The position numbers and the translations under genes were made by a program. A stretch of 64,000 bases of DNA from Actinomadura livida (GTDB taxonomy: Bacteria; Actinomycetota; Actinomycetes; Streptosporangiales; Streptosporangiaceae), in contig NZ_BMRO01000016.1 of the NCBI RefSeq assembly GCF_014648675.1, positions 1-64,000 on the forward strand, written 5' to 3'. Positions within the stretch are counted from its first letter, which is position 1; each line of letters opens with the position of its first letter. Positions 26,754-34,646 of this stretch are shown here, one piece after another. The notes under the pieces are model-generated. The model did not search any database. It was not told the DNA's origin and worked only from the letters and a program-made list of their open reading frames with translations.

Positions 26754-28199
26754 ATGACGATCCACCGGCAAGAGATCCGATCGCAGCGGGAGACCCGGGT
26801 GCAGGTCCCCGCGCCGAGGCCGGGACCGGAGCCGCAGGCCGCGGCGCCGCCCGCGCAGTCCGCGGCCCGCCCGGTGCCGATTCCGTCGCCGCCGCGGACG
26901 GGGCACCGCGTCCTCGTGTACAAGCAGGACCCGTCGGTCACCGAGCTGGGCGTCCGGCTCGCCTTCCTCCCGTTCGTCGTGCTGAACGGCCCGGCGGACG
27001 CGCGGGTGCGGATCGAGCTTCCGGGCGTCACGCCGGTCGCGCGCAACGTCAGCGGCGACTTCGTGTTCGAGGCCGGCACCCCGGAGTTCGACTGCGCGCA
27101 CACGTTCGCCGTCGTCCGGCAGGCGATGGCGATGTTCGAGCGGCACAACGGCGGCGAGCCGATCCCGTTCGCGTGGAACACCGACGGCAACACCGAGCCC
27201 ATCACGGTGTTCCCGCACGCCGCCACGGGCGCGAACGCGTTCTACAGCCGGACGGCCCAGGCCCTGAAGTTCCTGTTCTTCACCCCGCAGGGGGCGCCGG
27301 CGGAGACCGTCGTCCACACGTGCCGTTCGTTCGACATCGTCGCGCACGAGACCGGGCACGCGCTGCTGGACGGGCTTAAGCCCGGCTGGCTGTCGGCGGG
27401 CAACCCGCCGCAGACCGGCGGCCTGCACGAGTCGTTCGGCGACCTGACGGCGATCTTCCTGGCCCTCGCCCAGCCCGACCAGGCGGACGCGCTCGTGGCG
27501 CTCACCAAGGGGAACCTGCACGACAAGTCGTTCCTGGCGGACCTCGCCGAGGAGTTCGGCAAGGCGCTCGGGATGCCCGCAGGGCTGCGCAACGCCGACA
27601 ACGACCTGAAGCTGAGCGAGGTCGGCAACGAGGTCCACGCGATCTCGCAGGTGTTCACCGGCGCGGTCTACGACGTGCTGGCGGACGTCTACGCGTTCGA
27701 GATGAACCGGCAGCGGCGCACCAAGGATCCGGCGCTCGTGCTGATCGAGGTCGCGTCCGCGCTGTGCGGGCTGGTGTTCGAGGCGATCGTCGCGTCCCCG
27801 GCCAGGGGTGCGCGGTACGCGGACGTCGCGAACGAGATGCTGCGGATCTCCGCGGACCGCGGAAACCCCGCGATCTATCGCACGTTCATCCGGAACCGGT
27901 TCGCGGTCCGCGAGATCACGACCGCCGTGACGCCGCTGGACGACCTGATGAGCGGGCAGATGCGGATGGCGGACGCCGGTTACACCGGGAACGGCCAGGA
28001 CGCCACCGAGGTCGAGCCGTTCGACGAGCGGTCGGCGAGCCTGCGGGCCGAGCAGGACAGGTCGCGCTGCTGCGGCACGATGCAGATGCCCGAGTACGAG
28101 TTCGTCGCCCCCGAAAGGCTGGCCGAGCGGGGCGCGCTGGAGGACGATGACATCCTCCGGGAGGACATCGAAGCCCTGCGCCGCGCCTTCGGCAAGTAG
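26754..28199 (+). CDS. M4-like (protealysin-type) metalloprotease without signal peptide
   Basis: A protein of 481 aa. Zinc-binding HETGH at 198-202 in FDIVAHETGHALLDGLKPGW, with the third ligand E226 in GGLHESFGDLTAIF: a gluzincin arrangement. A Pro/Ala-rich N-terminal stretch (~1-50) replaces any signal peptide; no hydrophobic export segment is seen. CC near residue 442 (SRCCGTM). The gene is followed after 36 bp by an emfourin-like inhibitor gene, the pairing known for protealysin-like peptidases. ATG 26754 has GGGGAGGTGG upstream. Substrate unknown. Confidence 0.82.
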   Translation: MTIHRQEIRSQRETRVQVPAPRPGPEPQAAAPPAQSAARPVPIPSPPRTGHRVLVYKQDPSVTELGVRLAFLPFVVLNGPADARVRIELPGVTPVARNVSGDFVFEAGTPEFDCAHTFAVVRQAMAMFERHNGGEPIPFAWNTDGNTEPITVFPHAATGANAFYSRTAQALKFLFFTPQGAPAETVVHTCRSFDIVAHETGHALLDGLKPGWLSAGNPPQTGGLHESFGDLTAIFLALAQPDQADALVALTKGNLHDKSFLADLAEEFGKALGMPAGLRNADNDLKLSEVGNEVHAISQVFTGAVYDVLADVYAFEMNRQRRTKDPALVLIEVASALCGLVFEAIVASPARGARYADVANEMLRISADRGNPAIYRTFIRNRFAVREITTAVTPLDDLMSGQMRMADAGYTGNGQDATEVEPFDERSASLRAEQDRSRCCGTMQMPEYEFVAPERLAERGALEDDDILREDIEALRRAFGK

Positions 28200-28235
28200 T
28201 CCCGGGCATGGGCGCGCGGCGGGAAGGCGGACGCC

Positions 28236-28544
28236 ATGCGGGTGAAGGTCGAGAGCACCGGCGGGTTCACCGGCCGGGAGGCCGTCGTCGCGCTCTACGA
28301 CACCGCCGCGCTCCCGTCCGGGACGGCGGGCCGCATCCGGGACGCCGTGCAGGCGCTCGACGCGGCGCAGGCGCGCGGTGACCAGGGGGAGGTCGGCGCC
28401 GACCTCCCCGCCTACCGGATCACCGTGTCCGAGGATTCCGGGGTTCGCGAGGAGACGCGCGTCTACGAGGTGCGCGGGGATCCGACGACCGATGACGGGT
28501 CGCCGGCCCTCCGCACGCTCCTCGCGGGCCCCGACGCCACCTGA
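28236..28544 (+). CDS. Emfourin-like protease inhibitor
   Basis: A protein of 102 aa. MRVKVESTGGFTGREAVVALYDTAAL resembles the start of the emfourin family (protealysin inhibitor), which has a Val/Lys strand, then a Thr-Gly-Gly-Phe-x-Gly turn. The rest is alternating strands (YRITVSED, ETRVYEVRGD) and a helix. No signal peptide, consistent with a cytoplasmic partner protease. Same strand and 36 bp after the protease gene, with GGGAAGG before the ATG. Complex formation with the neighbour is inferred from the family. Confidence 0.75.
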   Translation: MRVKVESTGGFTGREAVVALYDTAALPSGTAGRIRDAVQALDAAQARGDQGEVGADLPAYRITVSEDSGVREETRVYEVRGDPTTDDGSPALRTLLAGPDAT

Positions 28545-28561
28545 GCCCTGAGCGGGGCGGG

Positions 28562-28957
28562 CTACCGGGTCTTGCGGTGGTCGTAGGCCGACTCGGCCGC
28601 GGCGTGCACCGCGGCGAGGTCGGCGCCCGTCGCGGCCATGGACGCCGCGGCGACCGCGCCCTCCACCAGCGGCGCGTCCGCGAGCAGCAGCGACTCCCCT
28701 CCGGCGTCCTCGATGACCATCTTGGCGGTGAGGACGGAGCTGCCCAGGTCGGCGAGCAGCAGCACGCCGTCGCCGTCGTCCGCCGTCGCGACCGCGCCCT
28801 CGACCAGGTCGACGCTCGTCCCGAGCCCGCCTTCGAGGTCCCCTCCGGCGGGTTCCACGACGGCCTTGCCGACCCCCATCGCCCGCGCGACCTCGACGAC
28901 GCCCTCCGCGAGCGCCCGGCTGTGCGATATCACCACGATCCCGACCATGCGCCTCAC
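28562..28957 (-). CDS. dhaM: PTS-dependent dihydroxyacetone kinase, phosphoryl donor DhaM
   Basis: A protein of 131 aa, a single EIIA-Man-like domain. The phosphorylated histidine is H12 in VVISHSRALAEGV; GVLLLADLGSSVLTAKM is the family signature. It passes PTS phosphate (from HPr) to ADP bound on DhaL. It lacks the HPr/EI-like extensions of enterobacterial DhaM, as is normal for Gram-positives. GTG 28957 overlaps the dhaL stop by 4 bp; ATG 28948 is the alternative. Confidence 0.93.
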   Translation of the reverse strand: MRRMVGIVVISHSRALAEGVVEVARAMGVGKAVVEPAGGDLEGGLGTSVDLVEGAVATADDGDGVLLLADLGSSVLTAKMVIEDAGGESLLLADAPLVEGAVAAASMAATGADLAAVHAAAESAYDHRKTR

Positions 28958-29595
28958 CCTCCCTGTGCCACGACGTCCGCCAAGGCTCCCAGCACGAGCG
29001 CGGTGGACGCCGCCCCCGGGTCCAGGTGACCGGTGCTGCGCGGCCCCAGGTAGCTGGCCCGTCCCTTGCGCGCCTGCATCGGGACGGTCGCCTCCGCGCC
29101 CTCGCCCGCCGCGCCGGCCGCGGCCCGTACGCAGCCGGCGAGGTCGGAGCCGTCCGCGAGGGCCGCCTCGTAGGCCGCGACGGCGGGGGCGAGCGCGTCG
29201 ACCATCGTCTTGTCGCCCTCGGTCGCCTTCCCGAGTTCCCGGACGCCGTCCAGCGCGGCGCGGAGGGCGGCCCCGAGCGCGGCGGCGTCCACGTCGGCGG
29301 TGTCGCCGAGCGCCTTGCCCGCGCGGCGCAGCGCCGTCCCGTAGAGGGGGCCGGACGCGCCGCCGGTCTTGGACACGATCGCGCGCCCGGCGGTCATCAG
29401 CACCTTCCCCGGCGGGGCGTCCTCGGGGAGCGTCCCGCCGGAGATGGCGTCGGTGGCGGCGCGGAAGCCGCGGTCCATGTTGTGGCCGTGGTCGCCGTCG
29501 CCGATGGCCGCGTCCAGCCGGGTGAGCCGGTCGGCGTCGGCGGCGACCAGCTCGGCGGCGCGCCTGACCCAGGCCACGAAGTCTTCCGCGTTCAC
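28954..29595 (-). CDS. dhaL: Dihydroxyacetone kinase ADP-binding subunit DhaL
   Basis: A protein of 213 aa, all-alpha barrel. AIGDGDHGHNMDRGF carries the Asp residues that hold Mg-ADP; GGASGPLYGTALRRAG and ARKGRASYLGPRSTGHLDPGA are also characteristic. Its ADP is a permanent cofactor rephosphorylated by DhaM. GTG 29595 overlaps the dhaK stop (GTGA). Confidence 0.95.
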   Translation of the reverse strand: MNAEDFVAWVRRAAELVAADADRLTRLDAAIGDGDHGHNMDRGFRAATDAISGGTLPEDAPPGKVLMTAGRAIVSKTGGASGPLYGTALRRAGKALGDTADVDAAALGAALRAALDGVRELGKATEGDKTMVDALAPAVAAYEAALADGSDLAGCVRAAAGAAGEGAEATVPMQARKGRASYLGPRSTGHLDPGAASTALVLGALADVVAQGG

Positions 29596-30587
29596 CGGCC
29601 CCACCGCAGCCCCGGCGTCTCTACGGGGGCGTCCCACAGCCGGATCAGCTCCGGCGTCATCCGGCAGACGCTGATCATGCAGCCGGCCATCTCCAGGCTC
29701 GTGACGTACGGGCCGACGAGGGGGCGGGCGACGGTCGCGCCGTGCCCGTCCAGCCATCGCGCGACCTCCGCGTACGCGACGTACTGCTCGATCAGCGGGG
29801 TGCCGCCCATGCCGTTCACCAGCACCAGCACCTCCGACCCGGCCAGCGGCATGTCGGCGTCGATGGCGCTCAGCGACGCGTCCACGATCTCCGCCGCGGT
29901 GCCGGCCTTGACGCGCTCGCGGCCGGGCTCGCCGTGGATGCCGATGCCGAGCTCCATCTCGTCCTCGCCCAGCTCGAACGTCGGCGTCCCGGCTGCGGGA
30001 ACCGTGCACGACGACAGCGCGACCCCGAACGACCGGCTGCGCTCGTTGACCTCGCGCGCCACCGAAGCGACCGCGCCGGTACCTGCTCCCTGTTCCGCCA
30101 GCGCCCCCGCGATCTTCTCGGCGAACAGCGTGGCGCCGGTGCCGCGCCGCCCGGCCGTGAACGTGCTGTCCTCGACGGCGACGTCGTCGTCGAGGACGAC
30201 GGAGGTGACCTCGATGTCCTCGTCCTCGGCCAGCTCGGCGGCCAGCTGGAAGTTCATCACGTCACCGGTGTAGTTCTTCACCAGATGGACGACGCCGGCG
30301 CCGCCGTTCACCGCCATCGTCGCGGCGATGATCTGGTCGGGCACCGGGGAGGTGAAGACCTCGCCGCAGCAGGCCGCGTCGAGCATCCCGTGGCCGACGA
30401 ACCCGGCGTGCAGCGGCTCGTGGCCGGAACCGCCGCCCGACACCAGGGCGACCTTCCCGGCGCGGGGAGCGTCCGCCCGCACGACCGTCCCGTTCTCCGG
30501 GTCGACCCGCAGCGAGGGGTGCGCGGCGGCCATGCCGCGCAGCGCGTCGGAGACCACGTCCGCCGGGGCGTTGATGAGTTTGCGCAT
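29592..30587 (-). CDS. dhaK: Dihydroxyacetone kinase substrate-binding subunit DhaK
   Basis: A protein of 331 aa. It binds dihydroxyacetone covalently through H218 in MELGIGIHGEPG; GGGSGHEPLHAGFVGHGML and NYTGDVMNF shape the active site. With DhaL and DhaM it makes dihydroxyacetone phosphate. First gene of dhaK-dhaL-dhaM, all coupled by 4-bp overlaps; ATG 30587. No glycerol dehydrogenase gene is adjacent. Confidence 0.96.
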   Translation of the reverse strand: MRKLINAPADVVSDALRGMAAAHPSLRVDPENGTVVRADAPRAGKVALVSGGGSGHEPLHAGFVGHGMLDAACCGEVFTSPVPDQIIAATMAVNGGAGVVHLVKNYTGDVMNFQLAAELAEDEDIEVTSVVLDDDVAVEDSTFTAGRRGTGATLFAEKIAGALAEQGAGTGAVASVAREVNERSRSFGVALSSCTVPAAGTPTFELGEDEMELGIGIHGEPGRERVKAGTAAEIVDASLSAIDADMPLAGSEVLVLVNGMGGTPLIEQYVAYAEVARWLDGHGATVARPLVGPYVTSLEMAGCMISVCRMTPELIRLWDAPVETPGLRWGR

Positions 30588-30684
30588 GTCTCAGCTCTAC
30601 CCCGGTGCGGGCCCGCGTCCCAGGCCCAATCGCCGGTCGCCGCGGCGGGCCCGATACCGGGGTGCCTCCGCGCCGCCGCGGCGC

Positions 30685-30690
30685 TAGGTT
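30685..30690 (+). promoter_or_regulatory. -10 element of a probably leaderless gene
   Basis: TAGGTT ends 7 bp before the GTG start at 30698, and there is no Shine-Dalgarno sequence. That spacing places the transcription start at or next to the start codon. No good -35 is visible. Confidence 0.5.
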
Positions 30691-30697
30691 GCGACCC

Positions 30698-31663
30698 GTG
30701 ACCCGAACGCGAACGATCTTCTACGACTGCGACACCGGCATCGACGACGCGATGACCCTGCTCTATCTGGCGTCCCGCATCCGGGCCGGTGCGGTGGACC
30801 TGGCCGGGGTCGGCACCGTCCACGGCAACACCGATCCGCTGACCGGGGCGCTGAACACGCTGCGCGTGCTGGAGCTGGCGGGGATCAAGGCGGGCGAGGA
30901 AGGCGTGCCGGTCGCGGTCGGCGCCGCCCGGCCGATGGCGCAGGACGTCCACTACGCGCTGGACTGGCACGGCACGGACGGCCTGGGCGACACGCGCCTG
31001 CCCGAGCCGGCGGGACGGCCGGTCGCCGAGCCCGCCGCCGCGCTGCTCGTCCGGCTGGCCCGCGCGAGGCCGGGCGAGCTGACCGTGCTCGCGACGGGCC
31101 CGCTGACCAACCTCGGCGCGGCGCTGCTGCTCGACCCGGAGCTGCCCTCGCTGGTCCGGGAGGTCGTCGTGATGGGCGGCGCGTTCGACCACCCGGGCAA
31201 CATCACCACGCACGCCGAGGCGAACATCTGGCACGACCCCGAGGCCGCCGACCTGGTGTTCGCGGCGGACTGGCCGGTCATGCTGGTCCCGCTGGACGCC
31301 ACCCACCCGACCGCCGTCCACGGCGACTGGCTCGACCGGCTCGCGGCGCACGACACGGCGGCGGCCCGCTTCGCGGTCCGTGTCCTGTCGTTCTACGTCG
31401 ACGCGTACACGCCGGTGCTGCGGCAGCGGGGCGCGGTCGTCCACGACGCGCTCGCGGCGATGCTCATGCTGGAACCGGAGCTCGGCGAGTACGCCCAGCG
31501 GGCGGTGCGGGTGGAGCTGCGGGGCGAGCTGACGCGCGGGACGACGGTGTGGGACGCCCGGTCGCTGCCCGCCGAGGACACCCGCCGCCCGGTCCGCGTC
31601 GCCGTAGGCAGCGACGTCCCGGCGTTCCACGAACGGCTCCTGGCGGCCCTCACGTCGCTGTGA
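30698..31663 (+). CDS. Nucleoside hydrolase (inosine/uridine-preferring type)
   Basis: A protein of 321 aa. The calcium-binding signature YDCDTGIDDAM opens the protein; GVGTVHGNTDP, LATGPLTNLGAAL, VVVMGGAFDHPGNIT and AEANIWHDPEAA follow the IU-nucleoside hydrolase fold. It splits the N-glycosidic bond of ribonucleosides in salvage; base preference is not predictable. The GTG start has no ribosome-binding site but a -10 hexamer just upstream, suggesting leaderless mRNA. Divergent from dhaK. Confidence 0.93.
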   Translation: MTRTRTIFYDCDTGIDDAMTLLYLASRIRAGAVDLAGVGTVHGNTDPLTGALNTLRVLELAGIKAGEEGVPVAVGAARPMAQDVHYALDWHGTDGLGDTRLPEPAGRPVAEPAAALLVRLARARPGELTVLATGPLTNLGAALLLDPELPSLVREVVVMGGAFDHPGNITTHAEANIWHDPEAADLVFAADWPVMLVPLDATHPTAVHGDWLDRLAAHDTAAARFAVRVLSFYVDAYTPVLRQRGAVVHDALAAMLMLEPELGEYAQRAVRVELRGELTRGTTVWDARSLPAEDTRRPVRVAVGSDVPAFHERLLAALTSL

Positions 31664-31721
31664 CCGGTGGCCCCGGGCCGGTTCCGGGGCTCCGGAGTGC
31701 CGATGCCCCGCCCGCAGACTT

Positions 31722-31727
31722 TATTGT
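31722..31727 (+). promoter_or_regulatory. -10 element of a probably leaderless gene
   Basis: TATTGT in an AT-rich patch ends 7 bp before GTG 31735; no Shine-Dalgarno sequence is present between them. Confidence 0.4.
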
Positions 31728-31734
31728 TGAAACT

Positions 31735-32466
31735 GTGATCAACACCTTGGACGACGAATCGGTGCAGCGGATCCTGGTCGTGATGGCGCATCCCGACGAC
31801 GTCGACTTCGGCGCGGCGGGGACGGTGGCGGGCTGGACGGACCGCGGGACCGAGGTCGTCTACCTCATGGTCACCGACGGCGACGCCGGCGGGTTCGACG
31901 ACGGCATCACGCGCGCGGAGATGGCCGCGCTGCGGCGCGAGGAGCAGATCGCCGCCGCCAAGTGCGTCGGCGTGAGCGACGTCCGGTGGCTCGGCTACCC
32001 GGACGGCCGGGTCGAGGCGACGCTGGACCTGCGCCGCGACATCGCCCGGGTGATCAGGCAGGTGCGGCCCGACCGGGTGCTGATGCCGAGCCCCGAGCGC
32101 AACTACGAGCGGATCTACCCGAGCCACCCCGACCACCGCGCGGTCGGCGCGGCCGCGCTCGACGCCGTCTACCCGGACGCGCGCAACCCGTACGCGTTCC
32201 CGGAGCTGCTGGCCGGCGAGGGGCTCGACGCCTGGACGGCGCGCGAGGTGTGGCTCACCGGCGGCCCGGTCGCGAACCACTACGTCGACATCACCGACCG
32301 GTTCGACCGGAAGCTGAACGCGCTGCGGGCGCACGCCAGCCAGACCGCGCACATGGGCGACGGGCTGCCGGAGATGCTGCGCGGCTGGCTGTCGGCCAAC
32401 GCCGCGGCGGCCGGCCTGCCCGAGGGGCGGCTCGCCGAGTCGTTCCAGGTCATCGACACCGCCTGA
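31735..32466 (+). CDS. PIG-L family deacetylase
   Basis: A protein of 243 aa. The zinc motif VVMAHPDDVDFGAAG near residue 18 and the second His site YPSHPDHRAVG are those of the LmbE/PIG-L de-N-acetylase family (MshB, BshB, GlcNAc-PI deacetylases). It probably removes an acetyl group from an amino-sugar conjugate. It is shorter than MshB of mycothiol synthesis (about 300 aa), so a specific substrate cannot be assigned. 71 bp downstream of the nucleoside hydrolase, but with its own likely promoter. Confidence 0.9.
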   Translation: MINTLDDESVQRILVVMAHPDDVDFGAAGTVAGWTDRGTEVVYLMVTDGDAGGFDDGITRAEMAALRREEQIAAAKCVGVSDVRWLGYPDGRVEATLDLRRDIARVIRQVRPDRVLMPSPERNYERIYPSHPDHRAVGAAALDAVYPDARNPYAFPELLAGEGLDAWTAREVWLTGGPVANHYVDITDRFDRKLNALRAHASQTAHMGDGLPEMLRGWLSANAAAAGLPEGRLAESFQVIDTA

Positions 32467-32566
32467 ACCGGGCCCGGTATCGTCACGTTCTAAAATCAAT
32501 CCCTCACAAGCCGTAATCGGCGTGAGATCGGGCATGAGGCCCCATGCGACGGACTCGGGGGGTGTC

Positions 32567-33022
32567 ATGCCGCAAGAGATCGAAGCGACCGCCACGTCCA
32601 GGGCCGCGGCCGAGGTGATCTTCAAGCATCTGGCCGTGGCCGGGGCCTGGGCCGAGTGGGGCGGGTTCTGGACCCGCGGAAAGCGGGAGTCGGCGGGCGA
32701 CGACCATCCGAACGGGATCGGCGCCGTCCGGCGCGTCCCGCCCTGGCGCGAGGAAGTGGTCGCCTGGGACCCGCCCAAGCACTACGGCTACATCGCGCTG
32801 TCGGGACCACCGCCGCGCCGCCTCCGCGTGGACATCACGCTCGAACCGCACTACACGGGCACCCTGATCCGATGGCACGGCACATTCGACGCCCTTCCGG
32901 GCACCGGGCCGCTGCTGCGGTCGATGCTGCGCCGCAGGTTCAACACGTACGCGCAGCGAGTGGCGTGGCACTCCGAACACTGCGAACCCGGCTGCCCGGC
33001 CCGCCTCCCCGGCGCGATCTAA
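32567..33022 (+). CDS. SRPBCC-fold protein
   Basis: A protein of 151 aa, resembling polyketide cyclase/START-like proteins: an N-terminal strand (IEATATSRAAAEVIFKHLA), helix, AWAEWGGFW, GIGAVRRVPPWREEVVAWDPPKHYGY, and a long C-terminal helix (LLRSMLRRRFNTYAQRVAWH). Two Cys end the protein (HCEPGCPA). ATG 32567 follows GGGGGGTG. A -10-like TAAAAT sits at 32492-32497. Ligand and role unknown. Confidence 0.75.
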   Translation: MPQEIEATATSRAAAEVIFKHLAVAGAWAEWGGFWTRGKRESAGDDHPNGIGAVRRVPPWREEVVAWDPPKHYGYIALSGPPPRRLRVDITLEPHYTGTLIRWHGTFDALPGTGPLLRSMLRRRFNTYAQRVAWHSEHCEPGCPARLPGAI

Positions 33023-33041
33023 CACCCCGGCACCCGCCGGG

Positions 33042-33090
33042 CCACCTCACACGAGGTGGGGGCTGGCGGACGGTGGGCCGACCGTCCGCC
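33042..33090. terminator. Double hairpin between convergent genes
   Basis: Two consecutive stems: CCACCTC/GAGGTGG (33042-33059, 4-nt loop) and GGCGGACGGT/ACCGTCCGCC (33065-33090, 6-nt loop), both perfect, between stops at 33022 and 33102. Confidence 0.75.
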
Positions 33091-33101
33091 GGGCCGGACC
33101 G

Positions 33102-33923
33102 TCAGGGGCGGATCGGCCGGGTCAACTTGGTGCCCTCGCCGGCGGCGACGGCGAGGCAGACCACGTCGCGGTCGCCCCGCCGCCATGAGTCGGCCGAGGG
33201 GTAGTAGGAGAGCATGTCGAGCGAACCGGCCGCCGGGTCGCGGCGAAGCCTGCTCAGCATCCGCTCCTTGCAGCCGTCCGAGACGAGCGCGAACAACTGC
33301 CGCTCGTCCGGCTTGACGGAGCCGGGTACCTGGAAGGCGGCCAGCGCCTCACCGTCATGCGGTCCGTCACACGGGACGATCTCGACGCGCTTGACCATGG
33401 CCTGCTCCCCGTCCGCGGCGTTGGGGACGCCCTTGTCGTCGTTGATGCAGTCGCCGACTTTGATCTTCTTGACGTCCACCCCCTCCGCCTCGGTCCGGGA
33501 CGTGCCGTTCGAGCCACTGGCGCTGTCCGGTGAGAGGACGGAGGTGCCTTCCAGCGCGAGACCGGCCGCGATGAACACCAGCCACAGGCATGACATGACG
33601 ATGCCGCCGACCGCGAAGCCGCGGCCCTTCTCGCCGGTTCGCGCGATCTGGCGGAGGGCGACGATTCCGAGGATCACGCCGAGGAGACCGCCGAAGCACC
33701 CGAACATGAAGGCGACCTTCGCCAGCGTGTTGCTGAACTGGCCCTGGGGCGGGGGACCGTAACCGGGACCTACCGGCGGCCGCGGACCGTGACCCGCATG
33801 GCCGGGCATCGGCGGCCAGGCGTGGCCGGGGCCGCCTCCTGCGGGCGGAGACGGGGGCGGGAGCGGATGGGAGACCGGCGGGTAGGCGCCCGGCTGTCCG
33901 GGCGCGGGGGGAGGATGAGTCAT
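33102..33923 (-). CDS. DUF4190 / septum-formation-like membrane protein
   Basis: A protein of 273 aa. A Pro/Gly/His-rich cytoplasmic head (~60 residues) precedes two membrane segments (VAFMFGCFGGLLGVILGIVALRQIA and GFAVGGIVMSCLWLVFIAAGLALEG; DUF4190 layout). An outside domain follows with KVGDCINDDKG, VEIVPCDGPHDGEALAAFQV and CKERMLSRL, the Cys-containing pattern of actinobacterial septum-formation/DUF4352-like domains. Function unknown. Convergent with the SRPBCC gene. Confidence 0.78.
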   Translation of the reverse strand: MTHPPPAPGQPGAYPPVSHPLPPPSPPAGGGPGHAWPPMPGHAGHGPRPPVGPGYGPPPQGQFSNTLAKVAFMFGCFGGLLGVILGIVALRQIARTGEKGRGFAVGGIVMSCLWLVFIAAGLALEGTSVLSPDSASGSNGTSRTEAEGVDVKKIKVGDCINDDKGVPNAADGEQAMVKRVEIVPCDGPHDGEALAAFQVPGSVKPDERQLFALVSDGCKERMLSRLRRDPAAGSLDMLSYYPSADSWRRGDRDVVCLAVAAGEGTKLTRPIRP

Positions 33924-33953
33924 ACAGAGACAGCGCCCGGACGGGGCCGGGCG

Positions 33954-34595
33954 TCACACGAGGCGGCGGGCGGCGGCCCAGCGGGAGAGTTCGTGCCGGT
34001 TGGAGAGTTGCAGCTTCCGCAGGACGCTGCTCACGTGCGTCTCGACCGTCTTGACGGAGATGAACAGCTCCTTGGCGATCTCCTTGTAGGCGTAGCCGCG
34101 GGCGATGAGGCGCAGCACGTCCCGCTCCCGCTGGGTGATCTGGTCCAGCTCGGGGTCGACGCTGGGCGCGTCGGTGGCGGCGAACGCGTCCAGGACGAAA
34201 CCGGCGAGGCGCGGCGAGAACACCGCGTCGCCCTCGGCCACCCGGCCGATCGCGTCGGTCAGCTCCGGGCCCGAGATCGTCTTGGTGACGTAGCCGCGCG
34301 CCCCGCCCCGGACGACGCCGATCACGTCCTCCGCCGCGTCCGACACCGACAGCGCGAGGAACTTCGACGGGACGGCGCCGTGCAGCCGCCGCAGCACCTC
34401 GATGCCCCCGCCGCCGGGGAGGTGCACGTCCAGCAGCACCACGTCCGGCCGCGTCGCGCGGATCACCGAGACCGCCTCGTCGACGTCGCCGGCCTCCCCG
34501 ACGATCTCGACCCCGCCGCCGAGCTCGGCCTTGGCCCCGGTCCGGAACATCTGGTGGTCGTCGACCAGCACGACCCTCTTCAGCGGCTCACTCAC
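33954..34595 (-). CDS. LuxR/NarL-family response regulator
   Basis: A protein of 213 aa. Receiver domain 1-120: acidic pair VLVDDH, phosphoacceptor Asp in DVVLLDVHLPGGGG, Thr/Ser in FLALSVSD, Lys in YVTKTISG. The LuxR HTH is at 150-210: ITQRERDVLRLIARGYAYKEIAKELFISVKTVETH. GTG 34595. Encoded 51 bp downstream of the histidine kinase, its obvious partner. A short hairpin (CGCCCGG/CCGGGCG, 33934-33953) lies at its end. Confidence 0.95.
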   Translation of the reverse strand: MSEPLKRVVLVDDHQMFRTGAKAELGGGVEIVGEAGDVDEAVSVIRATRPDVVLLDVHLPGGGGIEVLRRLHGAVPSKFLALSVSDAAEDVIGVVRGGARGYVTKTISGPELTDAIGRVAEGDAVFSPRLAGFVLDAFAATDAPSVDPELDQITQRERDVLRLIARGYAYKEIAKELFISVKTVETHVSSVLRKLQLSNRHELSRWAAARRLV

Positions 34596-34608
34596 GTCCG
34601 CTCCTCCG

Positions 34609-34639
34609 TGGGGGGACGACCCCCCACACCCCCCGGTTC
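34609..34639. repeat. G/C-rich inverted repeat between kinase and regulator genes
   Basis: GTGGGGGGACGACCCCCCAC (34609-34628) followed by ACCCCCCGGTTCG. It matches the element in pcrA at 25735-25765 except at a few positions, including the same ACCCCCCGG tail. It fills most of the 51-bp gap in this operon and could reduce read-through from kinase to regulator. Confidence 0.85.
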
Positions 34640-34646
34640 GCTTCGC

